From: Streptomyces tardus
GTDB lineage: Bacteria > Actinomycetota > Actinomycetes > Streptomycetales > Streptomycetaceae
Direction of reading: 5' to 3'
Assembly: GCF_018101125.2 (NCBI RefSeq)
Contig: NZ_JAELVF020000001.1
Coordinates: forward strand, 3,474,494 to 3,522,307
Length of the DNA: 47,814 nucleotides
Part shown: one piece after another, positions 41,428 to 47,814 of the stretch
How the letters are laid out: each line of letters starts with the position of its first letter
Numbering within the stretch: position 1 is the first letter of the stretch
Position numbers and translations under genes: made by a program
Notes under the pieces: model-generated
Databases searched by the model: none
The model's input: only the letters and a program-made list of their open reading frames with translations
What the model was told of the DNA's origin: nothing

Positions 41428-42617
41428 CGCGAGCGGCCCCGGTGTGCGGAGCCGGTGCTGCCCGGGGGCTTCCGGGCGGCTGAGGCGGGGAGTTGCTTGC
41501 CGAGAGTGAGCGGCGCGATCTTCTTGACGCCGACAGCCTTGATGACGGCGTCGGCGACGGCGCCGCGATCCTCCTCCGGAGCGATGCCGACGAGGTTCGC
41601 GAGCGCGGCTCTGGTGCCGAGGACGGCCTCGGTCTTTTGGTAACTGAGCAGTTCACGCAGTTGGGGGGCCCAGCCCAGCTCGCCGAGGTCGACTTGGTGG
41701 GCGAGGTTGCGGGCGACGCGGACCACGCGGGCATCGATCTTCAGAGCGAGGGCGAGGTCATAGTCCGTACCGATCTGGATCTGCACGCTGAACCGGCTTG
41801 CCAGCGCCTCCGTCAATACCGCCCCGTGGACGCCGGGGTTGTGGCCCGCCACTACGTAGAAGCCCGGCTCGGCTTTGATGGTCTCGCCGTTGTGGGCCTT
41901 GACCTGGATCTGCCGGCGCCCGTCCATGGCGGGATACAGCGCGGCGAGGACCTTCGGCGAGATCAAGGTGGCATCGTCGACCAGCAGGGCGCGGCCCTCG
42001 GTCATCGCGGTGACCAGCGGGCCGTACTGGAAGACGTAGCCTCCGCTGTCGGCCTGTGTGTACTCGCCGATCAGGTCGCCGACCGTGGTGTCGCCGTCAC
42101 CGGCGACGGTGAGCAGGTCTGGGAACGCCGCCTCCACCAGCGACGTCTTGCCGGTGCCCGGAGGGCCGTAGAGGAGCACTGGCACGTCGGCGTCGCGCAG
42201 GCGATTCAGAGCCTCGACGTCGGGTAGATCGGCCAGCTCCCGGGGGTGGTAGATCTGGCCCCCCGCACGGCGGATCGGGCCGGGTGTTGCCGCTGCGGGA
42301 GTGGTTGTGCGGGTCGTGGCCGTCTGGGCGCGGGGAGAGTGGGTGCCCGGGGGGCTGATCACGGCGGTCTGCGCAGCGTCGGCGGTTCGCGAGTTCGCGC
42401 CGAACTCTGGTTGTCCGGTCCCGCCTTGGGCGGCCTCGCCACGGCGCACCAGGGTGAGGGCGGCGTTGCGGACCGCGCCGTGGGAGTGGCCCAGTTGCCT
42501 GGCCATGTCCCCGATGGTGAGGGTGTCCGCTGGCCGGTCGGCCAGCAATCGGGCCACCTTCGCCCGTAGCTCGCCGCCCTTGGTGCGCGCGTTGGTAGGC
42601 GTTCCGGGGGTGGTCAA
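41424..42617 (-). CDS. MoxR-type AAA+ ATPase with N-terminal winged helix
   Basis: The 397-residue protein has an N-terminal helix-turn-helix (TIGDMARQLGHSHGAVRNAA), a linker and an AAA+ core: Walker A LLYGPPGTGKTSLVEAAF (about 151), a DLIGEYTQ segment, Walker B GRALLVDDATLISPK (about 209), sensor 1 FYVVAGHNPGVHGAVLTEAL and the arginine-finger region ASRFSVQIQIG. These are hallmarks of the MoxR/CbbQ group. The start seems to be TTG 42617 with a ribosome site (aagga). The gene overlaps the vWA-zincin gene by 4 bp. The DNA-binding-like N-terminus is unusual for MoxR proteins and could tether the machine to DNA or regulate its own operon. Confidence 0.88.
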   Translation of the reverse strand: MTTPGTPTNARTKGGELRAKVARLLADRPADTLTIGDMARQLGHSHGAVRNAALTLVRRGEAAQGGTGQPEFGANSRTADAAQTAVISPPGTHSPRAQTATTRTTTPAAATPGPIRRAGGQIYHPRELADLPDVEALNRLRDADVPVLLYGPPGTGKTSLVEAAFPDLLTVAGDGDTTVGDLIGEYTQADSGGYVFQYGPLVTAMTEGRALLVDDATLISPKVLAALYPAMDGRRQIQVKAHNGETIKAEPGFYVVAGHNPGVHGAVLTEALASRFSVQIQIGTDYDLALALKIDARVVRVARNLAHQVDLGELGWAPQLRELLSYQKTEAVLGTRAALANLVGIAPEEDRGAVADAVIKAVGVKKIAPLTLGKQLPASAARKPPGSTGSAHRGRSR

Positions 42618-42747
42618 AGTGAGGGTCCTTCAACAGCTGCCGGTGCGGGCGGGGTTGGCGATGCGGTGGAGAGGCTGGCCGCTCTCGAGCGGATCGCGGA
42701 TTGTGTCGACATTGGCGACCGGGCCAACCGGGTCGCGCTGTCGGCGC

Positions 42748-42993
42748 TCACTGGCCGACCGAGGTCGTGGCCCAGGTGGGGGTGGCAGGCGGCGAGCAGC
42801 TCGCCGCCTGCCGAGCAGGCCCGTGTGTTCGCTCCGTACCGGGTTCCGTCGCTCCGCAGGTGCAGCCTGGCGTCTCTTCGAAGCCGGACTGGAGCAGGAC
42901 CCGTCGGGCGGCGGCGTTGTAGCCGGTGGTGGTGACCTCGCCGGTGATGGTGTGCCGGATCGTCACGAACGGCTCTGCTGGTGCTTCGGGCAA
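42748..42993 (-). CDS. Small hypothetical ICE protein (TTG start)
   Basis: From TTG 42993 the frame reads PEAPAEPFVTIRHTITGEVT, then TGYNAAARRVLLQSGFEETP, 81 residues in all. A clear ribosome site (aggag, 7 nt before the TTG) decides this start over the longer open reading. The first ~45 residues look like a small folded domain; the rest, after a CxC pair (GCTCGATE), is Pro/Thr-rich. I do not recognise a named family. It starts 10 bp after the end of the MFS transporter gene and is probably in the same operon. Confidence 0.6.
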   Translation of the reverse strand: MPEAPAEPFVTIRHTITGEVTTTGYNAAARRVLLQSGFEETPGCTCGATEPGTERTHGPARQAASCSPPATPTWATTSVGQ

Positions 42994-43003
42994 GGCGAAT
43001 CTC

Positions 43004-44269
43004 CTATCGGTCGGTGGGGCGGGAACAACAGCCCCGGCTGCGTCGGGTTCGCCGATGGCGGCCTCGCCGTGGTGCTTGTCGCCCGGGGCGGACGGTCGCC
43101 AGGACGGTGAAGGCCAGGGCGGCACCGGCAGCGGGAAGAGCGGTGGCCTGGGGGTGGTCGGCGAGATGGCCGGTGATCGCGGCGCCGGCCGACTGCCCGA
43201 CGCCGATCGAGAGGATCAGCCAGGCGTACGCCTCGCTTGTGCGTCCTGCGGGGGCGAGGTCAGCGGCGACGACGTAGGAACAGGCGACGACGACGGTCAG
43301 GCACGCGCCGGGAACGATGACGGCGACGATCGTGGTGTGGGGGCCGGGGGCGGCGACGAGCGGCAGCCAACCGAGGAGAAACGTGGCGGCGCCGAGACAG
43401 AGGTGGCGGCTGGGGCGTCCTGGCCAGACCCTGCGCCCGTACAGGAGTCCGCCGACGATGCTGCCGCTGGAGTAGGCGGCGGGGACGATGCCGGACAGCA
43501 GGCTCATCTGGTGCTGTTCGGCCAGCGCCACCGCCAGGACGTTGAGCGCGCCGATGGCGAAGCCGACACCGGCAAGGGCGACGAAGAGCCCCACCAGGTG
43601 CACGCTGGCCAGCCGCCGCCGAAATCCTGCGGCAACGGCCACCGGAGTAGCTTTCCAGCGGCGGGACGGCGTGGCGCTCGCCACGATGAGAGTGCCGACC
43701 GACCCCAGAACGGCGGTCGCGCCGAGTGCGGCCTGCGGGCTATGGACAGAGGCAAGCGCAGCGGCCAGGAGAGGGCCGACGATGTACAGCAGCCCTTGGC
43801 TGCCGGTGTCCAGCGCGAGGGCGGCATGTCGCATCCGGGGATCAGCTAGAAGTGTGGGCCACAGCGCGCGGAGCCCGGCCTCCAGCGGCGGAGTGCAGAG
43901 CCCGGCGGCGATGACAAGTAGGACCGCGGTCGTTCCGTTGTGCAGGCCGCCGGCCGGAAGGGCTACCAAAAGGCTGGAGTTGAGCAGCCCAGCCGGCACA
44001 TGCACGGCGCGCTGTCCCAGCCGGTCCAAGAGCATGCCCTTGGCCGGCTGGGAGAGGCTGGAGCAGAGCCCGTAGAGCGCTGCGAGCAGACCGGCGAAGG
44101 CCAGATCGCCGTCGGCCGAGACGGTCCACAGCACGATCGCGACGGGCGCCATGCCGTTGGGGAGCCTACCGACGAGGGTGCCGCCGAGGCACCGGGTCAC
44201 GTGCGGGCTGCTCAGCACCGCGCGGAAGGTGATGCGCGGGCTCGGCGCGGGGGCGGTCAGGGAAAACAC
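43004..44269 (-). CDS. Major facilitator superfamily transporter
   Basis: The 421-residue protein has about 12 hydrophobic segments (for example VAIVLWTVSADGDLAFAGLL, GLYGLCSS-type turns, LVGLFVALAGVGFAIGALNV, YAWLILSIGVGQSAGAAI) and the MFS loop MLLDRLGQRAVHVPAGL between helices 2 and 3. It belongs to the proton-driven exporter type of MFS, with no sure substrate. The start is GTG 44269; an AAAGG lies very close in front, so the exact start is not certain. It is embedded in the conjugation operon as cargo and could export a drug or a peptide. The C-terminus is strongly basic (Arg-rich). Confidence 0.88.
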   Translation of the reverse strand: MFSLTAPAPSPRITFRAVLSSPHVTRCLGGTLVGRLPNGMAPVAIVLWTVSADGDLAFAGLLAALYGLCSSLSQPAKGMLLDRLGQRAVHVPAGLLNSSLLVALPAGGLHNGTTAVLLVIAAGLCTPPLEAGLRALWPTLLADPRMRHAALALDTGSQGLLYIVGPLLAAALASVHSPQAALGATAVLGSVGTLIVASATPSRRWKATPVAVAAGFRRRLASVHLVGLFVALAGVGFAIGALNVLAVALAEQHQMSLLSGIVPAAYSSGSIVGGLLYGRRVWPGRPSRHLCLGAATFLLGWLPLVAAPGPHTTIVAVIVPGACLTVVVACSYVVAADLAPAGRTSEAYAWLILSIGVGQSAGAAITGHLADHPQATALPAAGAALAFTVLATVRPGRQAPRRGRHRRTRRSRGCCSRPTDR

Positions 44270-44380
44270 GGCCTTTCTGGAGCGGAAGAGGTCAGCGGTG
44301 CCGTTGGGCCCGGGCTACCGGAAGCGGTGCCGTGGTGCGGTGGTCGAGGACAGGGAGAACTCCAGGGTTAGAGGGTGGAG

Positions 44381-45043
44381 TCAGCGCGTGCGGCGCTCAG
44401 GTGCGTGGCGCGGAGGTTGCAGCGCCGTAGACCTGCTGAGGGTGGGGGGAGGGGCGGCGATGAGCTGCTGGGCGTAGCGGTGCAGCACCACCTGCGAGGC
44501 GTGCTGGAGCGTCTGACGCGCTGTGGCGACGGTGCGCTCGATGGTGGCGAGGCCGTCGGAAACAGGATGATCGTGGCCCAAGCTCGGGGAAGATTGGGAC
44601 TCGGTTTGCTGGTGGAGCGGGCCTGCCACGGCGACGGCTTCGCCGAGGCATGCGGTGGCCTGGGTAAGCGCCGCGACGGCGTAGGACGTCGCGGCGACCA
44701 TGACGCGGGTGGGGTGGCGCGTCTGGTCGGTGACGGTGGCCTCGGCAGTGCTCACGTGGACCGTGGTGGCTGTTGCGTGGGCGGTCAGCCGGCTCAGGTC
44801 GGCCAGGCGCTCGACCAGGTCGGGAAATCGTTGGTGTGCGAGCCGAGGATCGGCAGGAGAGAGGTCTTCGGCGACCGTGAGAAGTCGTTCTGCCAGCCAG
44901 CGCAGGTGGCAGAAGTAGTCGAACCCGAGCCCCCACTGGGTGTCGGCGGGAACGGCGCTGTCAGCGGCGACGCGGAGAGCGGTACGGGTGTGAAGGACGA
45001 GGCAGCGTGGGGCGTTGAGGGGCGACCGCCGGACCGTCTTGAT
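44381..45043 (-). CDS. Hypothetical helical ICE protein, start not resolved
   Basis: Coding-like sequence (high G/C at third positions) runs from about 45040 down to the stop at 44381. It reads KTVRRSPLNAPRCLVLHTRT, DTQWGLGFDYFCHLRWLAER, LADLSRLTAHATATTVHVST and VMVAATSYAVAALTQATACL. The first GTG (44755) would cut off about half of it. No ATG, GTG or TTG lies upstream in frame before a stop near 45113; the best edge is the ATC at 45043. The preceding small gene (44961-45170) has good codon use only up to the same place, so the two may be one gene broken by a frameshift. The protein is helical and unrecognised. Confidence 0.55.
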   Translation of the reverse strand: MKTVRRSPLNAPRCLVLHTRTALRVAADSAVPADTQWGLGFDYFCHLRWLAERLLTVAEDLSPADPRLAHQRFPDLVERLADLSRLTAHATATTVHVSTAEATVTDQTRHPTRVMVAATSYAVAALTQATACLGEAVAVAGPLHQQTESQSSPSLGHDHPVSDGLATIERTVATARQTLQHASQVVLHRYAQQLIAAPPPTLSRSTALQPPRHAPERRTR

Positions 45044-45170
45044 CCAGCGTGTCGTTCTCGTAGGAGGCGAGTCGTTCCTGTTCGATCGCCTCGTGCCGGG
45101 CGATCTCGGCCATCAGGCGGTCGTGGTTCTCTTCTTGCTGCCGGTAGTCAGGGTCGTTGGAATGGGTCAA
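44961..45170 (-). CDS. Small charged ICE protein (TTG start), possibly 5' part of the next gene
   Basis: TTG 45170 has a ribosome site (aagga, about 7 nt away) and opens THSNDPDYRQQEENHDRLMA, EIARHEAIEQERLASYENDT: a highly charged helix. After about residue 45 the codon use becomes poor (PSHPYRSPRRR) while another frame becomes coding-like. Either it is a 69-residue protein overlapping the next gene, or a frameshift near 45035 split one longer gene. I do not recognise the family. Confidence 0.55.
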   Translation of the reverse strand: MTHSNDPDYRQQEENHDRLMAEIARHEAIEQERLASYENDTLDQDGPAVAPQRPTLPRPSHPYRSPRRR

Positions 45171-45358
45171 GGTGAATTCCTTTCGTGGGGCGAACAGTTC
45201 AGCGTGCCCGGGCTGGTGAGGATGGCCCGGGCAGGTAGGGGGCCTGCAGTTGCCGAAATCGCTGCAGAGACGGGCGCGCGGCGTGGGGCTGTTAGCGGTG
45301 TGACGCCAGAACGTGCCTGAGAAATCTGGGCAGTTGAGGGGGCTCGGCGCCGGTGGCA

Positions 45359-45925
45359 CTACGGCCGCGGCTTCCTGCTGTGCTGCGCGGAGTTGGGAGG
45401 TGCCAGGACTGGCATGGAGGCGGGGAACCGTTGAGCGTCGGGGTGCTCCACGAGGCATCGACTCGCTGCGGCGATGTCCACCGCGGCGCGCCAGAGGTCG
45501 CGCCGGCCAGTTGCGTGCTTGGTGAGCATCTGGCGATGCTCTGCCGACTCGAGCTCGATCGTGCCGGGCGTGCTCACTGCCACGCCTGCGGCCTGGGCGA
45601 AGGCGACCACTGCTTGAGCCGTCTCGGTCGTGGATGACAGCATCGAAGACAGCGCAGCGGACTCCAGTGCTGACGGGTTCTCGCCTACGAGCGTGCGGAC
45701 TTCGGCGGCCAGCCGCGTCGTGCGCAGGGAGAGGGCCTGGGCGGTCAGTGTGTGTGAGAGCAGTCGCTGGCCGGGAATGCGGGAGGGCAACCTGCTGCCG
45801 TCGCTTTTGGCAAGGTCGAGGTTGGCAGAGGTCTCGCGTAGCTTGAGGGAAAGCGTCTCCAACCGTAGTCGTACGTGCTCGGGGGACGACTTGTCATGGG
45901 TGGTGCGTGTGGGGCGCGTGGACAC
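45359..45925 (-). CDS. Hypothetical helical ICE protein
   Basis: The 188-residue product starts at GTG 45925 (STRPTRTTHDKSSPEHVRLR). It is nearly all helix: RLRLETLSLKLRETSANLDL, LLSHTLTAQALSLRTTRLAA, ALSSMLSSTTETAQAVVAFA and a closing RRDLWRAAVDIAAASRCLVE. No motif or membrane segment is recognised; coiled-coil formation is likely. It overlaps the end of the upstream gene by 32 bp. It resembles, in size and helical nature, the products at 31591 and 44381. Confidence 0.6.
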   Translation of the reverse strand: MSTRPTRTTHDKSSPEHVRLRLETLSLKLRETSANLDLAKSDGSRLPSRIPGQRLLSHTLTAQALSLRTTRLAAEVRTLVGENPSALESAALSSMLSSTTETAQAVVAFAQAAGVAVSTPGTIELESAEHRQMLTKHATGRRDLWRAAVDIAAASRCLVEHPDAQRFPASMPVLAPPNSAQHSRKPRP

Positions 45926-46484
45926 GGCTCTCCTGGTTCGCTAGCGACGGTGTGGGGTCCTGTTGCGGTGGCCCCGGGCAGGGAGGCTCGTGGCGACGCT
46001 GGTGGAGGTGCTGTCGGCTGGCCGTGTGTGCTCGGCTGGGCCGGGACGTCGGCGGGCCGAGCGCGCGCAGTTCCTCGGCGGCGTCGGTTAGGTCCGCGGC
46101 AAGGTCGCCGAGCGAGGAGGCCGCCTCGGTGAAGCGGTCAGCCAGGTGCCATCCTTCGACGTCCTCGTCTGCGGTGGCTTGTTCGGCTGCGGCTTCGAAG
46201 AAGCAACGCAGGCGCTCCAGCAGGCCGTGCTCGCTGTGGAGGACTTCCTCGGCGGCTTCGGCAGCCTCGGCGTAGGTGCCGGCACCGGACATCCGGTCGT
46301 TCAGGTGCAGCACTGCGGATTGAAGGGTCGCTGGATGGGCCGCGTCCGGCGGAGTCGGGGTGCGCCTAGAGTCGGGCGGGCTTGAGGGCACGTCATCTCG
46401 CAGTTGGTTGGAGGGGCGAAGGTCATGTGCCTCCGGCTGGTTCCCGGCTTTGGGGTGTGAAGGACGGGTTGGTCGGGTCTTCAC
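45894..46484 (-). CDS. Hypothetical helical acidic ICE protein downstream of VirB4
   Basis: The frame overlaps the last ~60 bp of the VirB4-like gene. GTG 46484 (KTRPTRPSHPKAGNQPEAHD) is my choice; an upstream TTG (46499) and later starts are possible. The conserved-looking core is SAVLHLNDRMSGAGTYAEAA, EEVLHSEHGLLERLRCFFEA and WHLADRFTEAASSLGDLAAD: an acidic helical bundle. The N-terminal ~50 and C-terminal ~45 residues are Pro/His/Arg-rich and probably disordered. No family recognised. Its position suggests a transfer-related accessory. Confidence 0.58.
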   Translation of the reverse strand: MKTRPTRPSHPKAGNQPEAHDLRPSNQLRDDVPSSPPDSRRTPTPPDAAHPATLQSAVLHLNDRMSGAGTYAEAAEAAEEVLHSEHGLLERLRCFFEAAAEQATADEDVEGWHLADRFTEAASSLGDLAADLTDAAEELRALGPPTSRPSRAHTASRQHLHQRRHEPPCPGPPQQDPTPSLANQESRVHAPHTHHP

Positions 46485-47754
46485 CGGTGGCCGCAGCAAT
46501 GTTGTCGGTCTTGTGCATGCGGGCGTCGGTGTCGAACAGGGTTAGCTCGTCACGGTGGAGGAGGTGCTGGACGACGAAGCTCCTGCCGGCCACCTTCCAC
46601 AGGCCGCGGCCACGGTTGAGGTGCGCGACGGCGTCCATCTCGATGGAGGTCAGGCCGAGCAGGGCTGCTGCGGCGGCGAGTTGGTCGGTCTCCTGGCGGT
46701 AGATGATGCGGGTGCTGCAGTCGGCGAGGAGCCCTTCGGCCAGGGCCCGGCCCTGCGATCCGGCGTCTCCGGCGGTGAGCAGGTCGGATAGGCGGTGGAG
46801 CACCACGAGGTTGGCGATGCCGAGCCCCCGGGACAGCTTCCACTGGGCCTGCATCCGCTGCAGCAGCCCGATGTGGGTCATTAGGCGCCATGCCTCGTCA
46901 TACACAACCCAGCGTCGGCCGCCGTCCGGGTCGGAGAGGGCTGATTCCATCCAAGCGCTTGCGCAGGTCATGGCGAGGACGAGGGCGGTGTCGTCGCCGC
47001 TGCTGCTGAGGCGGGAGAGGTCGATGGTGAGGATCGGGGCGGTCGGGTCGAACCTCACGGTGGAGGGGGCGTCGAAGAGACCGGCGAGGTCGCCGTGGAC
47101 TAGGCGGCGCATGGCGTGGGCCAAGTCGCGGGCGGCGTCGCCGAGGTGGCCCGACGTTGTCCCTTCGTCGAGCGTGTGCGGGCTGGCGAGTGCGGCAGCA
47201 ACCTCGCCGAGGAGCGGGGTGCGGCTGTCCGCGGTGCGGGCGACAACGGCGTCGAGTGCGACGTCCAGCGCGGTGTGCTCCATGGGGACCAGGTCTCGGC
47301 CCAGTACGGTGCGGGCAAGGGAGCTCAGCAGGAGCAGGCGGCGTTTGCGGATCTCACCCGCCCAGTCGGCTTCGGGCACGCTCGCCGGGCGCGGGGCTGC
47401 GTCCAGGGGGTTGAGGCGGCCCGGCAGACCGGGGCCGAGAGCTATGGACTTGCCGCCGAGAGCTTCTGCTACCGGTGTCCATTCGGCTTTCGGGTCGCAC
47501 GGCACGTAGACGCGGTAGCCGAAGGCGATCGAGCGCAGAGCGAAGGATTTGGCCAGCGCGCTCTTGCCCTGTCCGATCACTCCGGCGAGCAGGATGTTCG
47601 GGTTGGTGAAGCCCTCGATACGGCCGTAGAGAGCGAACGGGTCGAAGCAGAAGCTGGCTTCGGCGTGGACGTCGCGGCCGATGTAGAGGCCCTCGGCACC
47701 GAGTCCGCCTTCGGCGAGGAAGGGGAAGGCGCCGCTTGCGACGGCGGTGGTCAT
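46423..47754 (-). CDS. VirB4/TraC-type conjugation ATPase, short form
   Basis: The 443-residue protein has Walker A ILLAGVIGQGKSALAKSFAL (about residue 60), a YVPCDPKAEWTPVAEAL strand typical of the family, and Walker B RRWVVYDEAWRLMTH (about 283), followed by RGLGIANLVVLHRLSDL and a glutamine-containing sensor (IIYRQETDQL). VirB4 proteins power assembly of type IV secretion channels. It lacks the long N-terminal domain of classical VirB4 (600-800 residues). The ATG at 47754 overlaps the stop of an upstream frame (ATGA), which supports this start; the frame is also open to the window edge (RLTLPAHRMTTAV), so a longer protein cannot be excluded. It is the first recognisable transfer gene of the minus-strand block. 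Confidence 0.88.
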   Translation of the reverse strand: MTTAVASGAFPFLAEGGLGAEGLYIGRDVHAEASFCFDPFALYGRIEGFTNPNILLAGVIGQGKSALAKSFALRSIAFGYRVYVPCDPKAEWTPVAEALGGKSIALGPGLPGRLNPLDAAPRPASVPEADWAGEIRKRRLLLLSSLARTVLGRDLVPMEHTALDVALDAVVARTADSRTPLLGEVAAALASPHTLDEGTTSGHLGDAARDLAHAMRRLVHGDLAGLFDAPSTVRFDPTAPILTIDLSRLSSSGDDTALVLAMTCASAWMESALSDPDGGRRWVVYDEAWRLMTHIGLLQRMQAQWKLSRGLGIANLVVLHRLSDLLTAGDAGSQGRALAEGLLADCSTRIIYRQETDQLAAAAALLGLTSIEMDAVAHLNRGRGLWKVAGRSFVVQHLLHRDELTLFDTDARMHKTDNIAAATGEDPTNPSFTPQSREPAGGT

Positions 47755-47814
47755 GCGGTGGGCGGGAAGGGTGAGACGGCAGCCGCGGCCGGAGGCAGGG
47801 CCGGGGCGTCCTGC
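47751..47814 (-). CDS. C-terminal end of an upstream ICE gene (partial)
   Basis: A frame open to the window edge ends DAPALPPAAAAVSPFPPTA and stops in a TGA that overlaps the ATG of the VirB4-like gene (ATGA). This overlap is frequent in the element. Only about 20 residues are visible, so the product cannot be named. Confidence 0.4.
   Translation of the reverse strand, partial: QDAPALPPAAAAVSPFPPTA

Noticed and set aside
22337..47814. CRISPR array or known restriction-modification pair in the ICE
   Set aside because: No regularly spaced repeats were seen, and the C5-methyltransferase has no neighbouring restriction endonuclease gene.

Overview
The DNA is very GC-rich, with strong G/C preference at third codon positions, GTG/TTG starts and a tRNA-Arg(UCU) like those of Streptomyces. 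The protein set (AfsK-like kinases with PQQ propellers, DUF317 and DUF2087 proteins) points to Streptomyces or a close relative. This is judged from the sequence alone; no database search was possible.

Two regions are joined at about 22.34 kb. The left part (1-22336) looks chromosomal. It holds a 5'-truncated kinase, a DUF2087 protein, a frameshifted SMP-30-like secreted protein, DUF4291 and YCII proteins, a family A DNA polymerase, a lipoprotein, a second kinase, and an HTH_42 (AlkZ/YcaQ-type) protein. A minus-strand cluster then encodes a 2-TM membrane protein, a SAM methyltransferase and a TIR-STAND NTPase. A vWA lipid- or membrane-anchored protein and an MgtE Mg2+ transporter follow. The TIR-STAND protein and the membrane protein share a C-terminal domain, which suggests they work together, possibly in immunity or signalling.

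At 22337-22396 lies a 3' fragment of tRNA-Arg(UCU), still followed by its terminator but lacking its 5' end. I read this as one attachment end of an integrative and conjugative element (ICE) running rightwards past the window. An IS630-family insertion sequence sits only about 20 bp inside that end. Plus-strand cargo follows: a PD-(D/E)XK nuclease with DUF5655, a small unknown protein, a dead IS630 transposase and a SLOG-like protein.

From 27545 to the right edge every gene is on the minus strand, so transcription runs right to left with many ATGA/GTGA overlaps. In transcription order there is a VirB4-type ATPase, small helical proteins, an MFS transporter, a MoxR-type AAA+ ATPase coupled to a vWA protein with an HEAAH zincin motif, small accessory proteins and two DUF317 proteins. 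These are followed by a VirD4/TraG coupling protein, a winged-helix protein, a PAPS-reductase-like ATP pyrophosphatase overlapping a cytosine-C5 methyltransferase, a protein with two DnaB-N-like domains but no helicase domain, and a Nudix hydrolase. No integrase or relaxase is visible; they may lie beyond the window.

The strongest candidates for new biology are the TIR-STAND / methyltransferase / membrane-protein cluster, the MoxR-vWA-zincin pair on the ICE, and the coupled PAPS-reductase-like plus C5-methyltransferase genes. Several frame disruptions (about 4024, 31410-31500, 45035) could be real mutations or sequence errors.
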